57,878 bases of DNA, from positions 1-57,878 of the forward strand of contig JAMPIB010000017.1 in NCBI GenBank assembly GCA_023663085.1. The letters are read 5' to 3'. The position numbers and the translations under genes are program-made. The notes below the pieces were generated by a model that did not search any database, had not been told where the DNA came from, and was given only the letters and a program-made list of their open reading frames with translations. Positions 1 to 6,094 of this stretch are shown piece after piece; the stretch's first letter is position 1; the number at the start of each line of letters is the position of its first letter. The DNA is from Ruminococcus sp. GTDB taxonomy: Bacteria; Bacillota; Clostridia; Lachnospirales; Lachnospiraceae.

Positions 1-902
1 GACAACATGGATGTTCCGGCCTGCTGTAAGATGTTGTTGTTAGCGTATTTAACCATCTCTGTCGCAATGTCCGTATCACGGATCGCTGCTTCTGCACTCG
101 TTGTGTTCTCAACGATGTTATCCAGATTGCTGATCGTGTGTTCCAGTCTGTTCTGAACGGCACCAAGATCGGAACGCTGTTTGGAAACTTCCTGTAACAT
201 CGCCTTCGTATAAGCGTTCAAGCTGGCAAAATCCTTTTCAACCGCTACTTTGTCTTTCAAAACATCCTTATCATATTCTTTGTAGAATTTGTCAACAACA
301 GCATCTGCCACATCACTAACTTTCACATCCTTAACAGAGTCGCCATCTTTTTCTACATTTCCGAATGTTTTATCTGCCTGATTTTTCTTTACTGCCGCAA
401 GCAAACCGTCAACACCCATTGCACGAATAGAAATAACGATATGCTGACCGGCTTCTGCGCCTACCTGCATTGCTTTTCCTGTAAACGTACCTGTCAACAG
501 GTTCTGCTCATTGAATGTGGTCGTGCTCTGTACACGGTCAATCTCAGACATCAACTGCTGTACTTCTGTTTGGATATAGGAACGGTCTACACTTGTCAAG
601 GTAGCTGTTTCACCTTTTACTGCCAATTCATTGATACGCTGTAACATATCATGTACTTCGTTCAACGCGCCTTCTGCTGTCTGTACGCAGGAGATACCGT
701 CCTGTGCATTAGCAGATGCCTGTGTCAATCCTCTGATCTGTCTTCTCATCTTTTCAGAAATCGCCAGACCTGCCGCATCATCCGCCGCACGATTGATCTT
801 ATAACCGGATGATAACTTTTCTGTGGATGATGCCTGTGCCTTTGTTGTCAGACCAAGCATTCTGTTGGAATTCATTGCTGTAATGTTGTGTTTTACTACC
901 AT
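1..902 (-). CDS. hag: Flagellin, partial (C-terminal end beyond the window)
   Basis: Structural protein of the flagellar filament, exported through the flagellar type III apparatus. Reading the minus strand from ATG at 900-902 gives about 300 codons open to the window edge. The N-terminus begins MVVKHNITAMNSNRM, the classical D0 helix, followed by SSGYKINRAADDAAGLAIS. The C-terminal D1/D0 part shows QRSDLGAVQNRLEHTISNLDN and ends at ILQQAGTSML, so only about ten residues are missing. The variable central region is short, so this is a compact flagellin close to the B. subtilis Hag size. A strong Shine-Dalgarno AAGGAGG lies 8 bases upstream and coincides with a CsrA-type site. No clear sigma-28 promoter is seen directly upstream; a weak sigma-A-like candidate (TTTATT, 16 bp, TATAAA) is possible. 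It could therefore also depend on transcription from csrA upstream. Confidence 0.97.
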   Translation of the reverse strand, partial: MVVKHNITAMNSNRMLGLTTKAQASSTEKLSSGYKINRAADDAAGLAISEKMRRQIRGLTQASANAQDGISCVQTAEGALNEVHDMLQRINELAVKGETATLTSVDRSYIQTEVQQLMSEIDRVQSTTTFNEQNLLTGTFTGKAMQVGAEAGQHIVISIRAMGVDGLLAAVKKNQADKTFGNVEKDGDSVKDVKVSDVADAVVDKFYKEYDKDVLKDKVAVEKDFASLNAYTKAMLQEVSKQRSDLGAVQNRLEHTISNLDNIVENTTSAEAAIRDTDIATEMVKYANNNILQQAGTSML

Positions 903-908
903 AGTACT

Positions 909-918
909 ACCTCCTTGT
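909..918 (-). promoter_or_regulatory. Probable CsrA binding site over the flagellin Shine-Dalgarno
   Basis: The minus strand reads ACAAGGAGGT here, which matches the core of the known CsrA consensus (ACARGGAUGU) at all but one or two positions and contains the ribosome binding site. A second GGA lies about 20 bases upstream (935-937). In B. subtilis hag, CsrA blocks translation by binding two such sites, one over the Shine-Dalgarno. Here csrA is the adjacent upstream gene, so the same control is likely. Secondary structure of the leader was not computed. Confidence 0.6.
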
Positions 919-979
919 TTTGTACTGCCGCAAATCCATTTACGACATTTGTTTATATAACATTTGTTTTTATAATAAA

Positions 980-1005
980 CCCGAAGCCCCCAGGATAGCC
1001 TCAGG
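980..1005 (-). terminator. Possible weak hairpin between csrA and flagellin
   Basis: On the minus strand CCTGAGGC can pair with GCTTCGGG (8 pairs, two of them G-U) around a 10-base loop, followed by TTTATTAT. It lies 15 bases past the csrA stop codon. It could be an attenuator or partial terminator that uncouples csrA from flagellin. The T-tract is poor, so read-through is expected. Confidence 0.35.
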
Positions 1006-1019
1006 CTATTACCACGATG

Positions 1020-1307
1020 TTATGCCTTATCCGATGTTGTCTTTTGCTTTTTTAAAGAATCATTTACCGCAATCTTTTTCTTGCGATATTTCTCCGGCAG
1101 ATCCGGCACCTGATAATAATGCGGGAGCGCTGCCCTTTCTTTTTCGTCACAGGTGTTATTTTCAATCACCCTGCTGCGTATGACATTTACTTCCTTCGGT
1201 ACATCCAGCATGATACGAAGATGGTTCTTGCTCCCGCCTAAAAAAATAATCTTGATATCGTCTCCTATCATCAGATAATCTTCCGCGCCTACTGTCAGTC
1301 TTAACAT
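1020..1307 (-). CDS. csrA: CsrA-family translational regulator, divergent and C-terminally extended
   Basis: Small RNA-binding protein that in Firmicutes represses flagellin translation and is itself antagonised by FliW. The first 50 residues follow the CsrA fold: MLRLTV at the start, IGDDIKI, then LRIMLDVPKEVNVIRSRVIE, which keeps the VPK turn and the arginine of the VHRxEI block, although the preceding His is Ile. The usual LTRK at residues 4-7 is LTVG, so part of the first RNA-contacting strand is altered. At 95 residues it is longer than the 61-75 typical of the family; the extra tail is rich in Lys. ATG is at 1305-1307 with GGGAGG just upstream. Its promoter region runs straight into the recombinase cassette, whose left crossover site begins 49 bp upstream of the start codon. 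No fliW is present in the window. Confidence 0.85.
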   Translation of the reverse strand: MLRLTVGAEDYLMIGDDIKIIFLGGSKNHLRIMLDVPKEVNVIRSRVIENNTCDEKERAALPHYYQVPDLPEKYRKKKIAVNDSLKKQKTTSDKA

Positions 1308-1355
1308 TCTGAAACCTCCCTGCTTTCCTTTAGCATTTTAAAGTGCCTCCCTGCC

Positions 1356-1383
1356 ATGCAACATTATGTATAAAATGTTGCAT
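1356..1383. repeat. Left crossover site of the cassette
   Basis: Arms ATGCAACATT and AATGTTGCAT form a perfect 10-bp inverted repeat around the spacer ATGTATAA. On the csrA-facing strand it is followed by GC-containing sequence with no T-tract, so it should not terminate transcription heading to csrA. Confidence 0.75.
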
Positions 1384-1404
1384 TCCGCACCAGTTGTTGT
1401 TTAT

Positions 1405-1434
1405 CTTATATTATTACACTTTATAGGATGTAAA
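1405..1434 (-). promoter_or_regulatory. Weak candidate csrA promoter in the present orientation
   Basis: On the minus strand TTTACA (1429-1434) and TATAAG (1405-1410) are separated by 18 bp and face csrA from inside the cassette. The match to a sigma-A promoter is moderate. If real, csrA would be weakly expressed in this orientation and this element would be carried away by inversion. Confidence 0.3.
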
Positions 1435-1460
1435 ATAACCAAACAGAATGGAGGAAAATC

Positions 1461-2042
1461 ATGAGTATCACATATCCAATCAAAAACAAAGAAACACTGA
1501 ACAAATTTAAAGACTATTATAAAGATGTAAAACCCGATCCCCGCAACTACACCATGATCATCATGGGGCTCAACACGGCGTTCCGGATCGGGGATTTATT
1601 ACAGATTAAATGGCAGGATGTCGTCGATATCAGTCAGAAAAAATTTCATACTCACATCGCCATGACAGAACAGAAAACAGGAAAAAAGAGGATCGTCGCC
1701 GTCAATACGACCGAACAGCAAGCTCTGTCTTATTACCTTGAGACTCATACTTCCGCAGAACCCGCCGATTATCTTTTTCAAAGCAAAAAATATAAGGGAA
1801 TGCCGCTTTCCCGATATCAGGCTTATCGCATCGTCAAAGAGGCCGCCCGCTACGTCGGTCTGGAAGAGAACATTGGCTGTCATTCCCTTAGAAAGACTTT
1901 TGGCTATCATGCGTGGCAGCAGGGCACATCGCCGGTCATGTTGATGAACCTTTATAATCACTCATCTTATCAGACTACCAAGCACTATCTGGGAATCGAG
2001 CAGGAGGAAAAAGACAATGTTTATCTTCATATTGAATTATGA
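1461..2042 (+). CDS. Small tyrosine recombinase (Fim/Xer-like DNA invertase)
   Basis: Site-specific recombinase of 193 residues, the size of FimB/FimE-type invertases, with no N-terminal core-binding domain of the long phage integrases. Catalytic residues are visible in order: Arg42 in TAFRIGDLL, a beta-hairpin Lys near 72-76, His141-x-x-Arg144 in CHSLRKTFGYH, His167 in YNHSS, and the nucleophile Tyr176 in KHYLGI. GGAGG precedes the ATG. The gene lies between two inverted crossover-like sites and points away from csrA. No other phage or transposon genes flank it, so its natural substrate is most likely its own flanking sites. Which orientation is commoner in a population cannot be told from one assembly. 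Confidence 0.9.
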   Translation: MSITYPIKNKETLNKFKDYYKDVKPDPRNYTMIIMGLNTAFRIGDLLQIKWQDVVDISQKKFHTHIAMTEQKTGKKRIVAVNTTEQQALSYYLETHTSAEPADYLFQSKKYKGMPLSRYQAYRIVKEAARYVGLEENIGCHSLRKTFGYHAWQQGTSPVMLMNLYNHSSYQTTKHYLGIEQEEKDNVYLHIEL

Positions 2043-2097
2043 GGAATCATGGCTGAAATGCTATTTAAAAATTTTTAAAAAAAATTTTATCTGGCTA

Positions 2098-2124
2098 TAA
2101 AGTATTTAAGAATGAATCCGATAT
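2098..2124 (+). promoter_or_regulatory. Flagellar sigma-28 (SigD/FliA-type) promoter inside the cassette
   Basis: TAAA at 2098-2101, then 15 bases, then TCCGATAT ending at 2124. The B. subtilis SigD consensus is TAAA-N15-GCCGATAT, so only one base of the core differs. The E. coli FliA form, TAAAGTTT-N11-GCCGATAA, fits almost as well (TAAAGTAT-N11-TCCGATAT). The predicted start is near 2131, a few bases before the right crossover site. The promoter points right, away from csrA; inversion would place it about 90 bases upstream of the csrA start codon, pointing at csrA. Confidence 0.65.
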
Positions 2125-2143
2125 ATAAAGTGTAACAGATAAG

Positions 2144-2171
2144 ATGCAACATTTTATACATAATGTTGTAT
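2144..2171 (+). repeat. Right crossover site, also a terminator-like hairpin
   Basis: Arms ATGCAACATT and AATGTTGTAT around spacer TTATACAT; reverse complement of the left site except one C-to-T change, which still allows a G-U pair in RNA. With the flanking AAG/CTT the stem extends to 13 pairs on the plus strand and is followed directly by CTTTATTTTTTTATT. Transcripts from the recombinase or from the sigma-28 promoter would meet an intrinsic-terminator-like structure here. The T-tract lies outside the cassette and would not move with it. The stem is AT-rich, so efficiency is uncertain. Confidence 0.65.
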
Positions 2172-2247
2172 CTTTATTTTTTTATTATATCCTTATTTTG
2201 TATTTATATACAGAATTTCCGCGCCAAATATGGTAAACTATTTTTAT

Positions 2248-2298
2248 GGGCAGCCTGCTGTGCGTGTTGTTATCCTCCACGCCGTTAATCTGCTGCCC
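2248..2298 (+). promoter_or_regulatory. Structured leader upstream of tadA
   Basis: A 7-bp outer stem (GGGCAGC at 2248-2254 with GCTGCCC at 2292-2298) encloses a 5-bp inner stem (GCGTG at 2262-2266 with CACGC at 2278-2282). A -10-like TAAACT lies at 2234-2239. No T-tract follows on either strand, so it is not an obvious terminator. It matches no riboswitch I recognise. Confidence 0.35.
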
Positions 2299-2340
2299 GC
2301 CATGCTGTTATTATAGTACTGTCTTTAAAGGGGATAAAAC

Positions 2341-2823
2341 ATGACAGATCGTGATGAAAAATATATGAAAGAAGCTATCAGGCAGGCCAAAAAAGCCTAC
2401 GCGCTCGGAGAAGTCCCGATAGGCTGTGTTATCGTCTATGAGGATAAGATCATCGGAAGGGGCTATAACAGACGTAATACCGATAAGAATACACTCGCCC
2501 ATGCAGAGATAACTGCCATTAATAAAGCAAGTAAAAAAATGGGCGACTGGCGACTGGAAGGCTGTACTCTCTATGTGACGTTAGAACCCTGCCAGATGTG
2601 CGCGGGCGCCATCGTGCAGGCCCGCATTACCGAAGTGGTCATGGGCAGCATGAATCCCAAGGCAGGATGCGGCGGTTCTATCCTCAATATTCTGGAAATG
2701 CCGCAGTTCAACCATCAGGTCATTGTCCGAAGAGGCGTGTTGGAAGAAACCTGTTCCTCTCTGTTGACAACCTTTTTCAAAGAACTGCGGATACGCAAAA
2801 AAGTCGAGTTGACAAATAATTAA
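2341..2823 (+). CDS. tadA: tRNA-specific adenosine deaminase
   Basis: Cytoplasmic zinc deaminase that converts A34 to inosine in the tRNA-Arg(ACG) anticodon, needed to read CGU/CGC/CGA. The 160-residue length fits TadA. The deaminase motif is complete: HAE at residues 54-56 and PCQMC at 83-87, the zinc-binding and catalytic residues. AAAGGGG precedes the ATG. It is followed at once by the SRP RNA, whose -35 box lies within the last codons of tadA; this tadA-ffs arrangement is common in Firmicutes. Confidence 0.96.
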   Translation: MTDRDEKYMKEAIRQAKKAYALGEVPIGCVIVYEDKIIGRGYNRRNTDKNTLAHAEITAINKASKKMGDWRLEGCTLYVTLEPCQMCAGAIVQARITEVVMGSMNPKAGCGGSILNILEMPQFNHQVIVRRGVLEETCSSLLTTFFKELRIRKKVELTNN

Positions 2824-2837
2824 AAAAACAGTATACT
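2809..2837 (+). promoter_or_regulatory. Consensus sigma-A promoter of the SRP RNA
   Basis: TTGACA (2809-2814), a 17-bp spacer and TATACT (2832-2837), near-perfect consensus. Predicted transcription start around 2844. The -35 overlaps the 3' end of tadA. Confidence 0.9.
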
Positions 2838-2843
2838 TATAAA

Positions 2844-3110
2844 ACCGTGCAGCCGGGGCGTTAGCGGTGCCCTGTACCTACAATCCGCTCTAGTAGGGGT
2901 GATGCCTGATTGAGGGCTTTTTCCTGTGTAGCTGCCCTTTATAAGTGGCGTTGAAGTTCGGGTCTTGCGCAATGGGAATCCATGAACCGTGTCAGGGTGG
3001 GAACACAGCAGCACTAAGTGGAAGCTTCCATGTGCCGTAAGGGTGCCTGGCGGAGTTAACTGTAAAGGTAACGTGCATGGGGCATGTTCAAGAGATGGCG
3101 CACGGTTTTG
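2844..3110 (+). ncRNA. ffs: Signal recognition particle RNA, large (Gram-positive) type
   Basis: RNA component of SRP that binds Ffh and targets membrane proteins. Recognised from the Alu-domain sequence near the 5' end (GCCGGGGCGTTAGCGGTGCC, then CTGTACCT and AATCCGCTCTAG) and the S-domain core around 2990-3020 with the apical GGGAAC loop and AGCAGCACTAAG. The ends pair: AAACCGTGC at 2842-2850 with GCACGGTTT at 3100-3108, closing a molecule of about 265 nt as in Bacillus scRNA. A T-rich stretch after 3105 ends it. The exact 5' and 3' ends are estimated from the promoter and the closing helix. Confidence 0.93.
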
Positions 3111-3136
3111 CTTTTATATTCATTCTTATTTTTCTT

Positions 3137-5050
3137 TTATTTTTGCGCCGCCAGCGCTTTTTTCTCTCTTTTGACCTGATACATGTCCTGATCGGCCAGT
3201 TCCACCAGTTTCTCCAGACTGATCTGTCCTGCGTCCGGCTCGATATGATAGCCGATGCTGGCATCCAGTTGATACGACCTCGTATAACGTACATTGTACT
3301 GTCCGATTGCCGTATGTATCCTGTCGATATATTCCCGAATCTCTTCTTCGGAACACCCGTTTAAAATAATGACAAATTCATCCCCTCCATATCTCACCAG
3401 CAGTTCGCCGTGTCTACGGCAGCTTTCCAGAATATTGGCCATTGCCTTGATATATACGTCCCCTTCTTCATGTCCATAGAGATCGTTCACCTTTTTCAGC
3501 GAATCCATATCGGCAAAAATAGCCGCAACGGGCAGTTTTCTCCTTCTGGCCTCCTCCAGGATCCTGGGGGCGAATTTATGATAACCGGCTCTGTTATTGA
3601 CTCCCGTCAATTCATCATAGAGCCACATACGGCTCAGACGGCCTAACATCGCGTTCATAGTATCCTGCCTGCGCACCGTTTCCAGCGCGTTATCCAGACT
3701 GAGGATAAAGTGTCTGAAAAAACGATTCTCCAAAGCCGGTCTGTAATTGCCCACAACACAATAGCCGAAACAATATTCCTGATGATGCAGAGGCATGACC
3801 AGATAAAAACAGCCGTTATTTTTCTTTTTACAGGAAGATGGCAGAAGTTCGTTTTTAGAAAAACCATCATAACTGTTAAAAGCACCTTTTTCATAGGCAA
3901 GAGGAATCCAGATATCATCTTTATAGATGGTCTCGTCTCTTCCCCGCTCTTCGCCCTCCGCCATACGTTCCAGTTCTTCATAGTAGTTCTCAATGGCACC
4001 GCACATGCACAGATAAAAATATTCCGGGTTAAGATGGCTGATATAACGTTTCGCGCACTCCATAAAATCCTCAAAAGTCTGCAATCCTGTAAAGTCCGCA
4101 GCACAGCATTTTAACATTTCCAGATTTTCATCTACCATAACGGACTTTTTCACATACAATTCCTGCAATTCCGCATGTGTATAGCTGTGCTTTTTCTCAC
4201 ACCCGCAGGATTGTGAAAAAATGGGTTTCCCGTATACGACGCTTTCTCCGGGAACCTCTTCGCCATTAATCACCTGCTTTAACAATTTGTAAGCCATTTC
4301 CGCAGCAGCATATTCTCCGCGTCTTACCGTAGTCAGACGCGGATGGTTCAATTTGGCGATAGAACTGTTATCATAACCTGTCACCAGAATGTCTTCCGGC
4401 ACCCGATAACCGGCCTCCTGTAAAGCCAGAATTGCACCTATGGCCATTTCGTCGTTGGCGGCCATAATAGCATCCGGTATCGGCATGTCCGATTCCAGAA
4501 AAGTCTTCACCGCCTTGATACCGCCCCTATAAGTATAATCGCCGTAGACAATTGTCTTTTCGTCCCATTTCAACTGATACTCGTCCATTACCGCCTGATA
4601 GGTTGCCAGACGCTGTTCCGCATCCTGATTACCGAGAGGCCCCGAAATAAAATAAATCCGCCTTGCATGATGCTCCTGCACCAGATGCTCGGCGACCGAG
4701 CGTGTACCCGTCTCATTTTCCAGCAGGATACTGATCGCGCCCTCCCAGTTGACCATCAGTGAAATACAGGGAACTTTAGCCTTTCTTATCCTATCATTGA
4801 GTTCTCTGGTCACATTCAGATCATGGATCGTATCCGGGCTGATGATAACGCCATCATACTGCGTAAAGTCCGGCAGCTGGTAAATATTGTACTCCCCATT
4901 CTCATATTTGAAGCGCGATTCATAATTCCAGCCATCGCATGTAAATATATAGACATTCGTTCCTTCCGGAAGTGCATTATCCAAAATGCCGCTGATTGTC
5001 CTCTTCTGGCTGTCAAAACCTACGCCGCCCAATAATACTGCAATATCCAT
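3137..5050 (-). CDS. Cytosolic PBP1-like (LacI-type) ligand sensor fused to a GGDEF domain
   Basis: Predicted diguanylate cyclase whose input is a sugar-binding-protein fold. Residues 1-290 follow the LacI/PBP1 pattern (start MDIAVLLGG, then ISGPLGNQDAEQR, ANDEMAIGAILALQEAGYRVPEDILVTGYDN, HPRLTTVRR) but no helix-turn-helix and no signal peptide precede it, so it should sit in the cytosol and not bind DNA as LacI does. A middle region of about 170 residues resembles no domain I can name. The GGDEF domain occupies roughly 465-635 with YGGDEF at 554-559, so catalysis is plausible. The inhibitory I-site RxxD is RHGE, a conservative change. It stands alone, ends just past the SRP RNA, and is preceded by a strong terminator. 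Confidence 0.88.
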   Translation of the reverse strand: MDIAVLLGGVGFDSQKRTISGILDNALPEGTNVYIFTCDGWNYESRFKYENGEYNIYQLPDFTQYDGVIISPDTIHDLNVTRELNDRIRKAKVPCISLMVNWEGAISILLENETGTRSVAEHLVQEHHARRIYFISGPLGNQDAEQRLATYQAVMDEYQLKWDEKTIVYGDYTYRGGIKAVKTFLESDMPIPDAIMAANDEMAIGAILALQEAGYRVPEDILVTGYDNSSIAKLNHPRLTTVRRGEYAAAEMAYKLLKQVINGEEVPGESVVYGKPIFSQSCGCEKKHSYTHAELQELYVKKSVMVDENLEMLKCCAADFTGLQTFEDFMECAKRYISHLNPEYFYLCMCGAIENYYEELERMAEGEERGRDETIYKDDIWIPLAYEKGAFNSYDGFSKNELLPSSCKKKNNGCFYLVMPLHHQEYCFGYCVVGNYRPALENRFFRHFILSLDNALETVRRQDTMNAMLGRLSRMWLYDELTGVNNRAGYHKFAPRILEEARRRKLPVAAIFADMDSLKKVNDLYGHEEGDVYIKAMANILESCRRHGELLVRYGGDEFVIILNGCSEEEIREYIDRIHTAIGQYNVRYTRSYQLDASIGYHIEPDAGQISLEKLVELADQDMYQVKREKKALAAQK

Positions 5051-5090
5051 CTTCTGTTCTCCTGATCATATCGTGTGATTTTAATTCTTA

Positions 5091-5116
5091 AAACGCAGAC
5101 TGCCGAGTCTGCGTTT
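5091..5116 (-). terminator. Intrinsic terminator after the 5148-5999 gene
   Basis: Perfect 11-bp stem AAACGCAGACT/AGTCTGCGTTT with loop GCCG, followed by T-rich sequence on both strands. Confidence 0.75.
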
Positions 5117-5147
5117 ATTGTAGCATATTTCCCGCGGATAGGCCATA

Positions 5148-5999
5148 TCAAAGCTCCACTTTTCGCAGATAATATCCGAACTTCCCTTCTTCCGCCTCCC
5201 CGCCTTCACATTCAAACGCCTCGAAACCGAACATCAGTGCAACCATCTTTTCTCTTTCATAAAAAACACCCGGTACGCCAAGATAAAAACCGCTCTCTTT
5301 TCCCAATATTAAATAACGATAGTTATAGAATCCATGCAGCAGGAAACTGTTATTTACAAGATGCTGGTAATTTTCCCGCAGGATGACAAAATCCTTTGGT
5401 TCCAGTTTAACGTAGACTCTGTCATCACCGTAAGGATGGATCTGCTCATATGTAGACATGAGCTGTTCCCATTTATTCTCATACAATGGCATCTGCCCTG
5501 TCTGGGACGTGCGCTCTGCTTTGCTGTGCTCTTCTCTGATGGGGGTTGTGGGAGAATCTGTCTTCTCCGCCGCTATTATGGCCCTGTTTTCACGAATCGC
5601 TTTGTTCTCATGAATTGCCCCTTTTCCCTTGTCCGGGATTTCCGGCTCTACTACAGGCGGCGTTATATCCCGCGGTTTATCCTTTATTTTACAATTTCTG
5701 CCCTCCCCTTTTATCTTACTGGCCGGACTTATGATGACTTCCGCCCGCAGGGGCGCTTCTGCCAAAGTTCCTGTCCATTTTCCAGCACCTTCTTTTACTG
5801 TCAGCGCATCCGGCTCCTGCCAGCCGTTCTCACTTTGCAGGCGGATTGGAAAACTTCCTGTTATCCCCTGTGGAAAATTTCTGACCTGTAATTCCAATGC
5901 GTACTGTCCTTCTTTTTTCTCTGCTTTCAGGTAGCCGACACAGTTTCCTTTTATTTCCCCATCGAACAGATGTAAATAAATGACTTCTTTCTGATACAT
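5148..5999 (-). CDS. Uncharacterised protein with two ordered blocks and a charged linker (DUF6128-like, tentative)
   Basis: 283 residues, function unknown. The first ~95 residues (MYQKEVIYLHLFDGEIKGNCVGYLK, then LELQVRNFPQG) look like an all-beta module. A low-complexity linker of about 75 residues rich in Pro, Lys and Glu follows. The C-terminal ~100 residues (WEQLMSTYEQIHPYGDD, KDFVILRENYQHLVNNSFLLHGFYNYRYLIL, YLGVPGVFYEREKMVALMFGF) resemble a domain recurring in Lachnospiraceae proteins that I recall as DUF6128; this is from memory and unverified. There is no signal peptide or membrane segment. Single-gene unit with its own terminator. Confidence 0.75.
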   Translation of the reverse strand: MYQKEVIYLHLFDGEIKGNCVGYLKAEKKEGQYALELQVRNFPQGITGSFPIRLQSENGWQEPDALTVKEGAGKWTGTLAEAPLRAEVIISPASKIKGEGRNCKIKDKPRDITPPVVEPEIPDKGKGAIHENKAIRENRAIIAAEKTDSPTTPIREEHSKAERTSQTGQMPLYENKWEQLMSTYEQIHPYGDDRVYVKLEPKDFVILRENYQHLVNNSFLLHGFYNYRYLILGKESGFYLGVPGVFYEREKMVALMFGFEAFECEGGEAEEGKFGYYLRKVEL

Positions 6000-6046
6000 G
6001 CTCTCACCCCTCTGTGTTCTATATATATGTTGGACATACTAAAAAA

Positions 6047-6072
6047 ATACCGGATGATTTCTCACCCGGTAT
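6047..6072 (-). terminator. Terminator after cdaR-like gene
   Basis: ATACCGG (6047-6053) pairs with CCGGTAT (6066-6072); on the minus strand the stem is followed by seven Ts. Confidence 0.8.
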
Positions 6073-6094
6073 CAGCTAATCAAAACACCTGTTA

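Larger units (their letters stand above)
1356..2171. mobile_element. Candidate invertible DNA cassette (tyrosine recombinase between inverted sites)
   Basis: A 28-bp site at 1356-1383 recurs at 2144-2171 as its reverse complement with 27 of 28 matches. Each copy is itself two 10-bp inverted arms around an asymmetric 8-bp spacer, the architecture of tyrosine-recombinase crossover sites such as loxP or the Xer/Fim type. Between them are a recombinase gene (1461-2042) and a flagellar-type promoter (2098-2124). A further inverted 12-bp pair, TTACACTTTATA at 1414-1425 and its complement at 2124-2135, lies just inside the ends. Head-to-head sites predict inversion rather than excision. Inversion itself cannot be shown from one sequence. 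Confidence 0.75.

Noticed and set aside
1461-2042. Integrase of a prophage or conjugative element
   Set aside because: No phage, relaxase or transposon genes around it, no tRNA target, only 193 residues, and two inverted crossover-like sites immediately flank it. A local DNA invertase fits better.
2989-3364. Small open frames on both strands across 2820-3364
   Set aside because: They lie within the SRP RNA or antisense to the PBP1-GGDEF gene and have no ribosome sites.
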